The notes: generated by a model from the sequence alone, not told the origin. Positions 48,367 to 58,261 are shown, counted from the stretch's first letter. The stretch is 64,000 nucleotides of DNA from Billgrantia tianxiuensis (GCF_009834345.1 NZ_CP035042.1:1922001-1986000); one strand, 5' to 3'. Translations and numbers: made by a program.

Positions 48367-49355
48367 ATGGAAAGGGAGTGTGTCTTGGCCGACACCACAT
48401 CGTCTAAGAGTGCCATCCCGGTAGGTATCAGTGCCTGCCTGATGGGGGAGCAGGTGCGCTACAACGGCGGGCACAAGCGTTCCCGCTACTGCCTGGAGGT
48501 GCTCCAGGAGTGCTTCGCCTTCGAGCCGTTCTGCCCCGAACTCGAGGCTGGTCTCGGTGTGCCGCGGGAGCCGATCCGCCTGGTCGGTGCCCCGGTGAGC
48601 CGCCAAGGGTGGTGGGCACCGACGACCCGACTCGCGACGTCACCGAGCGATTGCGCGAGGCCGGCGAGGCGTTCGTCGCCCGCCACCGGCACCTGCGTGG
48701 CTTCATCCTGATGAAGGGGTCGCCGAGCTGCGGACTCGAGCGGGTCAAGGTCTATCACGAGAACGGCATGCCCAGCCACGCCGACTCCGGTTTGTTCGTG
48801 CGCGTGCTGCGCGAAGGCTTCCCCGAGCTGCCGCTGGAGGAAGAGGCGCGCATGAACGATGCCGTGCTGCGCGAGAACTTCATCACCCGGGTGTTCGCCC
48901 TCGACGACTGGAAGCGCCACGTCGAAGAGGCGAACGAGTACCACGCTCTGATTCAGTTCCACAGCCGCCAGAAGTACCTGCTGATGGCGCATCACGTGGA
49001 AGCCTACCGCGAGCTGGGCCGCTATCTGGGCAGCGAGGCGCATGCCCTGCCGCTGGAGGAGGTCAAACACTCTTACTTGCAACGCTTCATGGCGGCGCTG
49101 TCGCGCCCGGCCACGCGCAAGACCCATACCAATGCGCTGATGCACGTGCTCGGCTACCTGAAGCAGGCGGTGGACAGCGAGGTCAAGCAGGACCTGCTGC
49201 AGGCGGTGGAGGAGTACCGCCTGGGCCACGTGCACCTGGCCGTGCCGGTGCGCCTGCTCAACCACTACGTGAAGCGCCACGGCTCGGCGTACATCCGCCA
49301 GCAGACTTACCTCGATCCGCACCCCTACGAGCTGGGCTTACGAAATACCATTTGA
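48367..49355 (+). CDS. DUF523-DUF1722 fusion protein (frame broken by one missing base)
   Basis: DUF523 forms the N-terminus (IPVGISACLMGEQVRYNGGHKRS, FEPFCPELEAGLGVPREPIRLVG, FILMKGSPSCGLERVKVY). DUF1722, the YbgA-like domain, forms the C-terminus (YHALIQFHSRQKYLLMAHH, ALSRPATRKTHTNALMHVLGYLK, YIRQQTYLDPHPYELGLRN). The cysteines SACL, FCPE and SPSCG could bind metal or a cluster. The frame breaks at 48602-48606; one added C restores VSRPRVVGTDDPTRDVT and 329 residues. Family knowledge places such genes beside photolyase or DUF523 thiouracil-desulfurase studies; the role is uncertain. Confidence 0.85.
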
Positions 49356-49386
49356 ACAGGGCCGAATTGATAGGGGCCGGGCGAAT

Positions 49387-51189
49387 TCATGCCTCCGCCC
49401 GGTGGCGACCGAACTGCAGCTCCGCCAGGTGGCGATAGAGCGGGCTCTGTTCGAGCAGTTCGGCATGCCGGCCGGCAGCGACGAGTTGTCCTTCGTCGAA
49501 TACCAGCAGTCGATCGGCCGCGGTCACCGTGGCCAGCCGGTGGGCGATCACCAGGCTGGTGCGCCCTGCCATCAGCCTGTCCAGTGCCTGCTGCACCAGG
49601 CGCTCGCTCTCGGCGTCCAGCGCGCTGGTGGCCTCGTCGAGCAGCAGCACGCGGGGATTCTTGAGCAGCGCGCGAGCTATCGCCAGGCGCTGGCGCTGGC
49701 CGCCGGAGAGCTGCACACCGCCCGGGCCGAGCTGGGTATCGAAGCCGTGGGGTAGGGCCTCCACGAAACCCAGTGCGTTGGCATCGCGGGCGGCGGCACG
49801 AAGCTCGTCGAGGCTGGCGTCGGGCTTGCCATAACGCAGGTTGTCGGTCACCGAGCCGGTGAACAGCACCGGCTCCTGGGCGACTAAACCCATGGCGGCG
49901 CGCAGTTCGCGTGGGTCCAGCGCGCGCAGGTCGACCCCATCGAGGCTCACGCGGCCCCGGTCGGGGTCGTGGAAGCGCAGCAGTAGCCCGAGCAGGGTGC
50001 TCTTGCCGGCCCCGGAAGGCCCCACCAGGGCGATACGCTCGCCGGGTCGAATCCACAGGTCGAGGGAATCGAGCGCCGGTATCGTGCGACCCGGGTAGGC
50101 AAAGCTCACATTCTCCAGGCGGATCTCGCCGCGCAGCGGCTGGGGCAGGGGCGTCGGCTGCGCCGATGGGCGGATGCCCGGCTCGGCGTCGAGCAGTTCG
50201 AGCAGCCGTTCGGCGGCGCCGGCGGCCCGCTGCACGTCGCCGGCAACCTCGGCCAGGGTGGCCACCGCCCCGGCGGCCAGCACCGCATAGAAGACGAAGG
50301 CGGAAAGCTCGCCCGCGCTCATCTCGCCGGCCAGCACCGCCTGGCCGCCTTGCCACAGCATCAGGCCCACCGCGGCGAATACCGCCAGCATGGCCGCTCC
50401 AGTCAGCCAGGCGCGCTGGCGGGTGCGCACCACGGCGGTGGCGAAGGCTTGCTCGACGCGCTCACCGTAGTCGTGGCGGTCGATGTCTTCGTGGGTGAAG
50501 GCCTGCACGGTGCGGATTCCGTCGAGAGTCTCGCTGGCGTAGCGGCCAAGCTCGGCCACCCGGTCCTGGCTGTAGCGCGAGAGACGGCGCACGCGGCGAC
50601 CGAACCACAGGATCGGTAGCACCGTGGCGGGGATGCCGATCAGCACCAGCGCGGAGAGCCAGGGCTGGGTGATCAGCATCAGCGCCACCGCGCCCAGCAG
50701 CATCACCAGGTTGCGTAGTGCCAGCGAGATCGACGAGCCGAACAGGGTCTGCAGCACGCTGGTGTCGGTGGTCAGCCGCGAGGCGATCTCGGCGGGGCCG
50801 CGGTCGCGGTGGGCCGCGCTCTCGAAGAAGGCCGGCTCGAGGTCGAGCAGGTGGTCGTATACCTGTCGGCGCAGATCGGCGGCCAGCCGCTCGCCGATCC
50901 AGCTCACTTGGTAGTAGCGCAGTGCGGAAGCTCCGGCCAGCACGCTGACCACGCCGAGCATGGCGGCCAGCGTCTGGTTGAGGCGGGCGCTGTCCTCGGC
51001 GAGGAAGCCCTGGTCGATCACCAGGCGCAGCCCCTGGCCCAGCATCAGCACGCTGGCGGAGGCCAGCAGCAGCGCCAGGGCAGCGATGGCCAGCCGGGTA
51101 CGATAGGGCGCCAGCAACGCAATCAGGCGCAGCAGAATGCGGGGGTCGGGGCGAGAGGTCATGGTGGGCGCGTCGCTCGTGGCAGGCAT
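49387..51189 (-). CDS. ABC exporter, fused membrane and ATPase domains (MsbA-like)
   Basis: A 600-residue half-transporter. Six helices begin at LLRLIALLAPYRTRLAIAALALLL and include the coupling segment RYASETLDGIRTVQAFTHED. The ATPase has Walker A LVGPSGAGKSTLLGLLLRF, Q-loop VAQEPVLF, signature QLSGGQRQRLAIARALL, Walker B VLLLDEATSALDAES and H-loop VIAHRLAT. It works as a dimer to export lipids, peptides or drugs. ATG 51189 or 51162 are both possible starts; no ribosome site decides. Confidence 0.9.
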   Translation of the reverse strand: MPATSDAPTMTSRPDPRILLRLIALLAPYRTRLAIAALALLLASASVLMLGQGLRLVIDQGFLAEDSARLNQTLAAMLGVVSVLAGASALRYYQVSWIGERLAADLRRQVYDHLLDLEPAFFESAAHRDRGPAEIASRLTTDTSVLQTLFGSSISLALRNLVMLLGAVALMLITQPWLSALVLIGIPATVLPILWFGRRVRRLSRYSQDRVAELGRYASETLDGIRTVQAFTHEDIDRHDYGERVEQAFATAVVRTRQRAWLTGAAMLAVFAAVGLMLWQGGQAVLAGEMSAGELSAFVFYAVLAAGAVATLAEVAGDVQRAAGAAERLLELLDAEPGIRPSAQPTPLPQPLRGEIRLENVSFAYPGRTIPALDSLDLWIRPGERIALVGPSGAGKSTLLGLLLRFHDPDRGRVSLDGVDLRALDPRELRAAMGLVAQEPVLFTGSVTDNLRYGKPDASLDELRAAARDANALGFVEALPHGFDTQLGPGGVQLSGGQRQRLAIARALLKNPRVLLLDEATSALDAESERLVQQALDRLMAGRTSLVIAHRLATVTAADRLLVFDEGQLVAAGRHAELLEQSPLYRHLAELQFGRHRAEA

Positions 51190-51286
51190 ACAGACACGAT
51201 ACCAGCGGCCTGGGATCGCCAAAAGCGACGAGGCGCCCAGCGGCGTCTCGTCGCAAGGTGAGACCTGTGTGTCTGGTCGTGACTTT

Positions 51287-53761
51287 TCAGGCCAGCAGTC
51301 GACTCCAGCTGCCGTACTCGCCGCGGATCGCGCCTCGCCGCAGGCTCAGTGCGATCACCGCCGCGCCGCAGGCCAGGCTATTGACGGTCGCCAGCAGGTC
51401 GGCCCCGTGCAGGAAGGGCACGAAGAACAGCATGCTGCCCAGCGGGATCAGCAACCAGCGTACGGGGCGGGCCGATTCGGCCATGGCGATCACGCCCACG
51501 GTGATGATCAGCGCGCCGACCAGGTGATCCCAGTTGGCCAAGGTGCCTTCGGCACCGAAGGTCACCCGCGTGAACATCAGCCAGGCGCCGATCAGGATAC
51601 ACAGGGCGAGGTTCCAGGGCAGGTTCACGCCGGTGGAAAGCGCGTCGCCGATGATGGTGGTGGGCTTGCGCTGGAAATCCTCGTCCACCGATTCGTTGGG
51701 TCCTTCGTCGGTGTCGCCGGTGAAGAAGATCTTGAGCACCGGAGCACCGGCCTTGTGGCGCCGCTTGAGGAACTCGCCGGTGGCGACGAACTCGTTGAAG
51801 GCATAGGCGATCTGCAACAGCATCGCGCCGGCCTGGATCAGGCACAGGGTACACCAAGTGCCGATCAGGATCGGCTGGATGATGATGAAGGTCACCGAGA
51901 CCACGCCGAGCGGCACGATCAGCACGCCGAACGAGGCGACGATCCAGGGCATGGTGCGCCAGCGGTTGGCCGCACCGATGAAGCCGAGCAGGATCTCCAG
52001 CATGTAGACGATGCCGCCCAGTCCGGCATCGGGTACCGGCCACGCCTCGGAGGCTTCGGAGGTGATGATGTCTTCGGTGCCGTTGAGCCCACCGCGGGTA
52101 CCGTCGAAGAACGGGTCCCATACGGCATCGATATGGCCGAGCTGGTAGGCGGCGAGATAGCGCGAGACGAAGAAGCCGATGAAGGCCAGCACGATGATTG
52201 GCATGCGCTGGAACCAGCTCGAGGGATTGTTGTTCCAGCCTGGCGGCGTGGTGGGGCCGGTCATCGCCGCGGCGGGCGATATTCCCGGCGCCGGTCGCAC
52301 CATCGCGGCAAAGCCGATGGCCAGGGTGCCGACGATGGTACCGTTGAGGTAGGCGGCGGCACTTTCGCTCCAGAACACCAGCGGGGCGAACAGCACCCAC
52401 AGCCCGATTGCGGCGCATACCCAGCGCGCCCAGCTCAGCTTCAACGACAGCGAAAGGGCGCCGAACAGTGCCAGCAACAGGCCCGAGGCCATATCGCTCA
52501 CGGCCATGCCGCCGCCATAGCCGAGCGTGGCGGGGGAGACCACCAGCCAGGCACCCAGGGCGACGTTGAAGAAGTGCGCCCACAGGAAGCGGTAGTGCTC
52601 GCGCTGGGCGTGGGCCTGATAGTCTTCGAGCACCCGCTCCGGATTGACGCCCTTCTCCTCGGCCTCCTCGATCCAGTCGGGCGGGGTGATGCCGTTGGCC
52701 TGGTACCAGTCGTGGGGATCGGCGAGCAGATTGTCGACCATGGCCTCGAGCGTGTCGAAGACCTGATGGTGGGGCTCCCAACCCAATTGCTCCCGAGCGC
52801 GGCGGATATCGAGTTCGTAGTGGTCGTCGGCCATGTCGATCATGAACGGCCGGATGAAGGGTTTCTCGCCCTTGTCGAAATCGTCCGGTACCAGCGGTTC
52901 GCTTTTCTCCTCGAGTAGCGCGCCGGTCTTGGCCAGCGGTTTCGGCATTACCACGGTTTTCCACTTCTTCTTGCCGTGGATCAGCTCACCGAGCCGGTTC
53001 TGCAGCGCCTCGTAGCTGACGGCGTGCTCCTCACCGATGAGAATTTCGTTGCGCTCGGGCAGTTCGCGACGGCGGTCGATGGTGCGGCGGAAGGCATCGA
53101 TCATGTCTTCCTTGTGCACGCAGGCCTGGCCGGCGTTGGTGTTGCCCGAATAGAAGTGGCTCTTGAAGGTATGCTCGTAGATTCGCGCGATCTGGTGTGA
53201 AAGTGTGGGTACGCTGGTTTTCTCGTCGTACATGCCGGCGAGCCGCAGCAGGGTGTAGGGCATGCGGGCATGTTGGCGAATCACTTCTTCGGTGCGCGCC
53301 TTGGACTGCGGGTAGGGCCAGGTGGGGCCGATCGGGGTCTCTTCGCTGACCCGATGGCCTGGCACCTGCGGTTCGTGTACCAGCATGGTGCTGGAGTAGA
53401 CGAAGCGCTCGACGTTCATGCCTTCGAGGGCGTCCAGCAGGTTTCTGGTGCCTTGCTCGTTGACCTTCTCGTAGAGTGGCGACTCCTCGCCGGTGAAATC
53501 GAAATAGGCGGCCAGATGCACCACTGCGGCGATGTCGCGGCCGTTTCGCTCGGCGATCTTGTCCATTGCCTCACGGATGGATGCGACGTCGGTCAGGTCG
53601 AATTCGTAGCTTTCGTCTGCCTCTTCCGCTTCGCTCCGGTCCAGGGCGATGATCCGGTAGTCGTCCTTGAGGCTATGGGTCAGGGCGGTCCCCACACCTC
53701 CCGACGCTCCGGTGATGATGACCAGCGGTTTCCTTCGGGTTGCCACTTCCTTGTCCTGCAT
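51287..53761 (-). CDS. Fusion of SDR/epimerase, SPW repeat and VKOR-like membrane domain
   Basis: An 824-residue protein in three parts. Residues 1 to about 320 are an extended SDR epimerase (IITGASGGVGTALTHSL, VVHLAAYFDF, YSSTMLVHEP, catalytic YPQSK). At about 390 to 520 there are SPW-type membrane repeats (RFLWAHFFNVALGAWLVVSPATLGYG). From about 530 follow a long multi-helix region with the VKOR-like WCTLCLIQAGAMLLQIAYAF at about 633, then a second SPW-like pair of helices. CTLC is the only CxxC, and the usual VKOR loop cysteines are not seen. ATG 53761 follows GAGGAGGG. It may couple NAD(P) chemistry to thiol or quinone chemistry; function unknown. Confidence 0.8.
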   Translation of the reverse strand: MQDKEVATRRKPLVIITGASGGVGTALTHSLKDDYRIIALDRSEAEEADESYEFDLTDVASIREAMDKIAERNGRDIAAVVHLAAYFDFTGEESPLYEKVNEQGTRNLLDALEGMNVERFVYSSTMLVHEPQVPGHRVSEETPIGPTWPYPQSKARTEEVIRQHARMPYTLLRLAGMYDEKTSVPTLSHQIARIYEHTFKSHFYSGNTNAGQACVHKEDMIDAFRRTIDRRRELPERNEILIGEEHAVSYEALQNRLGELIHGKKKWKTVVMPKPLAKTGALLEEKSEPLVPDDFDKGEKPFIRPFMIDMADDHYELDIRRAREQLGWEPHHQVFDTLEAMVDNLLADPHDWYQANGITPPDWIEEAEEKGVNPERVLEDYQAHAQREHYRFLWAHFFNVALGAWLVVSPATLGYGGGMAVSDMASGLLLALFGALSLSLKLSWARWVCAAIGLWVLFAPLVFWSESAAAYLNGTIVGTLAIGFAAMVRPAPGISPAAAMTGPTTPPGWNNNPSSWFQRMPIIVLAFIGFFVSRYLAAYQLGHIDAVWDPFFDGTRGGLNGTEDIITSEASEAWPVPDAGLGGIVYMLEILLGFIGAANRWRTMPWIVASFGVLIVPLGVVSVTFIIIQPILIGTWCTLCLIQAGAMLLQIAYAFNEFVATGEFLKRRHKAGAPVLKIFFTGDTDEGPNESVDEDFQRKPTTIIGDALSTGVNLPWNLALCILIGAWLMFTRVTFGAEGTLANWDHLVGALIITVGVIAMAESARPVRWLLIPLGSMLFFVPFLHGADLLATVNSLACGAAVIALSLRRGAIRGEYGSWSRLLA

Positions 53762-53954
53762 GGCCAGGGTTCCCTCCTCGCTGCTGCATTGAAGCGCCTT
53801 CGCGCTACTGCACATTCAAGCTAGTCGGGTTTGGGCCGTCACAGCAAACGCGACTTGTCGCCTCGCGCGTTTCTCAGTACAAGAAAGAGAGGCATGCGCT
53901 GGTCGTTATGGCCGCTTGTCGTATCGTCAGGAAGGGAAAAGGAGTTTCTTGCTC

Positions 53955-54680
53955 ATGAAGAGTGTCGTTGCCATTCGCCACGTTGCCTTCGAGGATCTCG
54001 GCATTTTCGAACCGATTCTCGAGGAGTTCGGCTATCGGATTCGCTACCTCGACCCGGGGCTGCTGGGGCCGGATGCCCTCGAGGCGCTGGACGTCGACAG
54101 CCCCGAGCTGATGGTGGTGCTTGGCGCACCCATCGGGGCCAACGACGATGCGCTCTATCCTTTCCTGTCCGCGGAGCTGGACGCCATTCGCCATCGTCTC
54201 GACTCGGGACGTCCGCTGCTTGGCATCTGCCTCGGTGCCCAAATGATCGCCCGGGCGATGGGCGGCAGAGTGTTTCGCATGCCGCAGAAGGAGATCGGCT
54301 TCGCCGATGTCTCGTTGACCCGCGACGGCCAGGAAGGGCCGCTGCGCCATGTCGGTAACCCGGACGTCGTGCTGCACTGGCATGGCGATATGTTCGAGAC
54401 GCCGCCCGGCGCCACACGCCTGGCGTATAGCCACGCCTGCTCCCACCAGGCCTTCGCCGTGGGCGAGCAGGTGCTTGGCCTTCAGTTTCACCTCGAGGTG
54501 GACCCCGCCAGGATCGAACCGTGGCTGATCGGTCACGCCGCCGAGCTGGCAGCGGCGGAAATCGATCCGGTAGAGCTGCGCGAGCAGGCCGTACGCTACG
54601 GCCCCGGGCTCAAGCAGCGTGGGCAGCAGGTCCTGCGCGAGTGGCTCGCGACGACGGAAGCGGCCTACGGCATCGAGTAG
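53955..54680 (+). CDS. Class I glutamine amidotransferase
   Basis: A 241-residue GuaA-type glutaminase-fold protein. The catalytic cysteine is in PLLGICLGAQMIARAMGG, and the His and Glu are in LGLQFHLEVDP. VVLGAPIGANDD and VVLHWHGDMFETPPGATRLAYS are typical of the stand-alone YfeJ-like group. It may release ammonia for an unknown acceptor, or act as a gamma-glutamyl hydrolase. Divergent from the SDR-VKOR fusion and convergent with yejK; no synthetase partner is adjacent. Confidence 0.88.
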   Translation: MKSVVAIRHVAFEDLGIFEPILEEFGYRIRYLDPGLLGPDALEALDVDSPELMVVLGAPIGANDDALYPFLSAELDAIRHRLDSGRPLLGICLGAQMIARAMGGRVFRMPQKEIGFADVSLTRDGQEGPLRHVGNPDVVLHWHGDMFETPPGATRLAYSHACSHQAFAVGEQVLGLQFHLEVDPARIEPWLIGHAAELAAAEIDPVELREQAVRYGPGLKQRGQQVLREWLATTEAAYGIE

Positions 54681-54709
54681 CGACCACTCCGTGAAATGGC
54701 GCGCCGGGG

Positions 54710-55726
54710 TCAGCCCTGGCGTTTCTTCAACTGCTCCTTCAATTGCTTGGGCACCTGCTTGATGATCAGGCGATCCTGGTTCTCGTCGTACTCGATACTG
54801 GAACCGAGCAGATGGGAGTCGAAGCTGATCGACATGCCGCCGGCGCGCCCGGTGAAGCGGCGGAACTGCCGCAGGGTGCGCTTGTCGGGCGGAATCTCGG
54901 GGGAGAGGCCGTAGTCGGCGTTGCGAATATGGTCGTAGAAGGCCTTGGGCTGCTGCTCGTCGAGTAGCTCGGAGAGCTCCTCCAGGGTGATCGGCTCGCC
55001 GCGGCCGGCCTGCTCGTTGGCATAGTCGATCAGCGCTTCGGTCTTCTCCCGGCTCTGCTCCTCGGGCATGTCCTCTTGCTCCACATAGTCGCTGAAGGCC
55101 TTGAGCAGCGCGCGGGTCTCGCCGGTGGCGTCGATGCCCTCGGTGGCGCCGAGCACGCCGGCCAGGTCCTCGGAGAGCTTCTTGCCGCCGCGGTCGTGAA
55201 TCCACGATAGGTAGTGCCGGGAAGCGGCGCCGTCGCGCCACTGGGTCAGGTTGATGCGCAGACCCAGACTCATGCGTGCCAGGTTGAGCTGGGTGGCGGG
55301 TACGACTTGTAGCGAGTCGGTGACACCGAACCCTTCGCGCTGATGCAGCAGCGCTAGGGCGAAGTAGTGCGTCTCGCCCTGACGGTAATCGATGCACAGC
55401 AGATGGCCCGAGACCGAGAGGTGGGCATCGACCACGGGCAGCAGTCGCTCGGCGGCCTCGCGGGTGAAGCCTGTGAAATCGCGCTTGCCGTCGAGATAGT
55501 CGGCCAGGATGGTGGCGAGCCCGGCAGACGCCTCGGCCTGGTCGTCGCTTGCGGTCACGAAGTGCCCCCAGGCCTTGGTCTTGGCATGGTAGGCATCGTG
55601 GAAGCGCGAGAGCAGCTCCTCCAGCAGTGCCGTGGTCGTCAGCTCCGCGGTAGCCGGCTTCAGGCTGGCGGGCTGGTCGCTTCCGGCCTTGTCGATGTCG
55701 TGAACGATGCAATGCTGTATCGGCAT
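54710..55726 (-). CDS. yejK: Nucleoid-associated protein YejK/NdpA
   Basis: A 338-residue member of the 37-kDa nucleoid-associated family, opening MPIQHCIVHDIDK and carrying LDGKRDFTGFTREAAERLLPVVDAHL, HYFALALLHQREGF, SLGLRINLTQWRDG and YLSWIHDRGGKKLSEDL. The C-terminal part has FRRFTGRAGGMSISFDSHLLG. It binds DNA, and some members interact with topoisomerase IV. The length matches the family and the frame is intact. Confidence 0.95.
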   Translation of the reverse strand: MPIQHCIVHDIDKAGSDQPASLKPATAELTTTALLEELLSRFHDAYHAKTKAWGHFVTASDDQAEASAGLATILADYLDGKRDFTGFTREAAERLLPVVDAHLSVSGHLLCIDYRQGETHYFALALLHQREGFGVTDSLQVVPATQLNLARMSLGLRINLTQWRDGAASRHYLSWIHDRGGKKLSEDLAGVLGATEGIDATGETRALLKAFSDYVEQEDMPEEQSREKTEALIDYANEQAGRGEPITLEELSELLDEQQPKAFYDHIRNADYGLSPEIPPDKRTLRQFRRFTGRAGGMSISFDSHLLGSSIEYDENQDRLIIKQVPKQLKEQLKKRQG

Positions 55727-55866
55727 GACTTGTGATCCTGCGAAGCGAAGGGAGGCTGCGAGAGGGCACGGGAGGGCTGTGCCGGCAAGCAGAAGGGCGA
55801 ATCATACCCGGCTCATGGGCCAGTTCAACCCAGGGGACGGCTCATACCAAGAGCCGGACGGGCGAC

Positions 55867-57093
55867 TCAGGCCCTGGCGACGATCGAGGAAGGGGCTTCA
55901 CCTGCTACTACCACGCAGTTGCGTCCACGGGCCTTGCCTGCGTAGAGCGCGTCATCGGCGCGTTGCAGCGCCAACTCGAGTCTCGCCTCATTGGGTTCGA
56001 CCTGGCTGATGCCCACCGTTACGGAGAGATGCTGGCCTTCATCGAGCATCGGCAGACGCAGCGATGTCACCTTGTGGCGCAAGCGTTCGGCGATGAAGGT
56101 CGCGGTTTCGAGGTCTGCCTGGGGCAGGGCGATGACGAACTCCTCGCCACCGTAGCGGCCGATGATGTCCGTCTCGCGCAGCATCGAGGCGCAGCATGAG
56201 GCGACGGTGGTCAGCACCAAATCGCCGGTGGCATGCCCGTGGTGATCATTGAGTGTCTTGAACAGATCGATATCGACCATAAAGATTGCCAGAGGCGTGC
56301 CTTCACGTTGTGCCCGGCGGAATTCGCGCTCCGCCAGCTCGAAGAAGTGACGCCGGTTGGCAATGCCGGTCAGCGGATCGGTACTGGCCATGTGGCGCAG
56401 CTGAGCTTCGAGCAACTGGCGCTCTTCGATCTCCTTTTGCAGCTTGCGGTTGACCTCGCGTTCCGCCACCAGCAGGGCGAACTGCTTGCGCTGGAGTCGG
56501 TTGAGGCGACTATAGGTCAACCAGCCCATCAGGTTGGCGAAGGAGAGAATCAGGATACTGCTGACCAACATGCCGGGAGAGAGGGGCTTCCACAGCGCTG
56601 CCACCAGAATGAAGCCACCCGCCAGGTAGCCGTTCCAGGCCAATATCCACGGCAGGCGGTTGGGCACCAGGAGATAGATGGCCAAGCTTGATACCGCCAC
56701 GCTTGAAATATGCAGGCCCACGCTGCCGGGATGCAGCAGGATGGATAGCAGCAAGCCGGAGATGGCGATGAAGTACACCAGGTTGAGCGGCCTGGGGCGA
56801 TGTGCCTGGGCCGGCTGACGGCCGATCAGGCGTGCCAGTGCCAGGCAACTGAGCGCCACGACGAGGCGGATCAGCAGCAGGGCAAGCAGCTGTAGGCTCG
56901 CGCCGAGCAAGATGTAGTCCGCTGCACCGAACAGCAGAAAGATACCTGCAATGATCCACAAGGCATACCGCAACTGCTGTGCGTCCTGCAACTGCATGGT
57001 ACGGCGATACAGGGCTTCCAGCGCCGAGTCCTGGAACTCGTCACGCCAGTCGAGCGAAGCCCCCTCCCCAGCCTCGTTCTTGCCAGCAGTCAT
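55867..57093 (-). CDS. Membrane diguanylate cyclase (GGEEF)
   Basis: A 408-residue protein. Six hydrophobic helices (WIIAGIFLLFGAADYILLGA, LLALLLIRLVVALSCLALA and others) form an MHYT/MASE-like membrane sensor. A coiled coil (EREVNRKLQKEIEERQLLEAQLRHMA) leads to a GGDEF domain with DPLTGIANRRHFFELAER, MVDIDLFKTLNDHHGHATGD and active-site RYGGEEFVIALPQ. It probably makes c-di-GMP. An AAGGGA ribosome site lies 7 bases before the ATG, just after a leader hairpin at about 57111-57131. Confidence 0.92.
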   Translation of the reverse strand: MTAGKNEAGEGASLDWRDEFQDSALEALYRRTMQLQDAQQLRYALWIIAGIFLLFGAADYILLGASLQLLALLLIRLVVALSCLALARLIGRQPAQAHRPRPLNLVYFIAISGLLLSILLHPGSVGLHISSVAVSSLAIYLLVPNRLPWILAWNGYLAGGFILVAALWKPLSPGMLVSSILILSFANLMGWLTYSRLNRLQRKQFALLVAEREVNRKLQKEIEERQLLEAQLRHMASTDPLTGIANRRHFFELAEREFRRAQREGTPLAIFMVDIDLFKTLNDHHGHATGDLVLTTVASCCASMLRETDIIGRYGGEEFVIALPQADLETATFIAERLRHKVTSLRLPMLDEGQHLSVTVGISQVEPNEARLELALQRADDALYAGKARGRNCVVVAGEAPSSIVARA

Positions 57094-57499
57094 GTAGTGT
57101 TCCCTTGAAAGGAGGCGTCAGGGTCGTGACGCCCTCCAGCGGAGCTTCTTGGTTATTGCCTTGCCCTGTGACTCTTCTATTACTTTTTGTTACGTGGAGT
57201 CAGTCTCTAAAGAATGGCCAATAAAGCCGGCGGGTGCCAGTCGCGACTATGCCAAAACGCTGCGGTAGGAAAAATAATGACGTGTGAGTGACAGAAGTGG
57301 GCGTTGGGCTTGTTCGATAAAGAGTAAGGAATATACATTTATTTCAATGAGATATCTCGACGCATGTTGCTCGTCGAGGCGATCGGACCGACCATGGGTC
57401 CGCGTGCCGGGGCGAAGCCGAAGAAGCCAAGTATGCTTCGCTCCAGAGATTTCACGCTGTGTGCACGATACCCGCTGCGTACACGATAATGGTGCTCCG
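57094..57499. other. 406-base gene-free stretch
   Basis: I support no gene here. Near the cyclase start lies an imperfect hairpin, GGAGGCGTCA with TGACGCCCTCC (57111-57131). The middle (57160-57350) is AT-richer than its surroundings and may hold the cyclase promoter on the minus strand. Two 18-base near-repeats (57453-57470, 57471-57488) end 11 bases from the ABC permease stop. A 35-residue frame without a ribosome site on the minus strand is not considered real. Confidence 0.5.
57453..57488. repeat. Two adjacent 18-bp near-repeats
   Basis: CACGCTGTGTGCACGATA is followed directly by CCCGCTGCGTACACGATA (four differences). The pair lies just beyond the 3' end of the ABC-2 permease gene. Confidence 0.6.
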
Positions 57500-58261
57500 T
57501 CACGGCTTGAGGCGATAGCCGGTACGGAAGATCCAACTGATCACCGCCAGTGCGACGCCGAGGAACAGCACGATGATGGCCAGGCTGGCCCAGATGCTGA
57601 CATCGCCGGAGCCATAGAAACTCCAGCGAAACCCGCTGACCAGATAAACCACCGGATTGAGCAGGGTCACGGCTTGCCAGAAGGGCGGCAACATGTCGAT
57701 GGAGTAGAAGGTACCGCCAAGGAAGGTCAGCGGTGTGACGATCAGCAGCGGCACCAGTTGGAGCTTCTCGAAGCCGTCGGCCCAGATACCGATGATGAAG
57801 CCGAGCAGGCTGAAGGTCAGCGCGGTGAGCATCAGGAACAGCAGCATCACCAGCGGATGCTGAATCGAGAAGGGGACGAACAGGCGCGCCGTGACGAGTA
57901 CGATCAAGCCCAGGATTACCGACTTGGTAGCCGCCGCGCCGACATAGCCAAGCACGACCTCGAAATAGGAGATCGGCGCCGAGAGGATCTCGTAGATGGT
58001 GCCCGAGAAGCGCGGAAAGAAGATGCCGAACGAGGCGGTAGAGACGCTCTGGGTCAGCAGCATCAGCATGATCAGCCCGGGCACGATGAAGGCACCGTAG
58101 CTCACTCCGTCCACCTCGCTGATACGCGAGCCGATGGCGGCGCCGAACACCACGAAGTAGAGCGAGGTGGATACTACCGGCGAAACGATGCTCTGCAGCA
58201 CGGTGCGCAGGCTGCGGGCCATCTCGGCCAGGTAGATGGTCTTCACCGATTGCAGGTTCAT
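57500..58261 (-). CDS. ABC-2 type permease, YadH-like
   Basis: A 253-residue membrane protein with six helices, opening [62 protein letters not shown] and [18 protein letters not shown] are typical of YadH/DrrB-type permeases. It forms an exporter with the ATPase encoded just upstream; the two overlap by four bases at 58258-58261. The substrate is unknown (lipid, glycan or drug). Confidence 0.9.
   Translation of the reverse strand: MNLQSVKTIYLAEMARSLRTVLQSIVSPVVSTSLYFVVFGAAIGSRISEVDGVSYGAFIVPGLIMLMLLTQSVSTASFGIFFPRFSGTIYEILSAPISYFEVVLGYVGAAATKSVILGLIVLVTARLFVPFSIQHPLVMLLFLMLTALTFSLLGFIIGIWADGFEKLQLVPLLIVTPLTFLGGTFYSIDMLPPFWQAVTLLNPVVYLVSGFRWSFYGSGDVSIWASLAIIVLFLGVALAVISWIFRTGYRLKP

Noticed and set aside
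51137..52918. 593-residue plus-strand frame
   Set aside because: Antisense to the SDR-SPW-VKOR gene, low-complexity His/Gln/Asp composition, no ribosome site.
57094..57300. GEMM (c-di-GMP) riboswitch before the GGEEF gene
   Set aside because: A CACAGGGCAA match to the GEMM core exists on the minus strand, but the conserved GGGACGCAAAGCC and tetraloop parts are missing.
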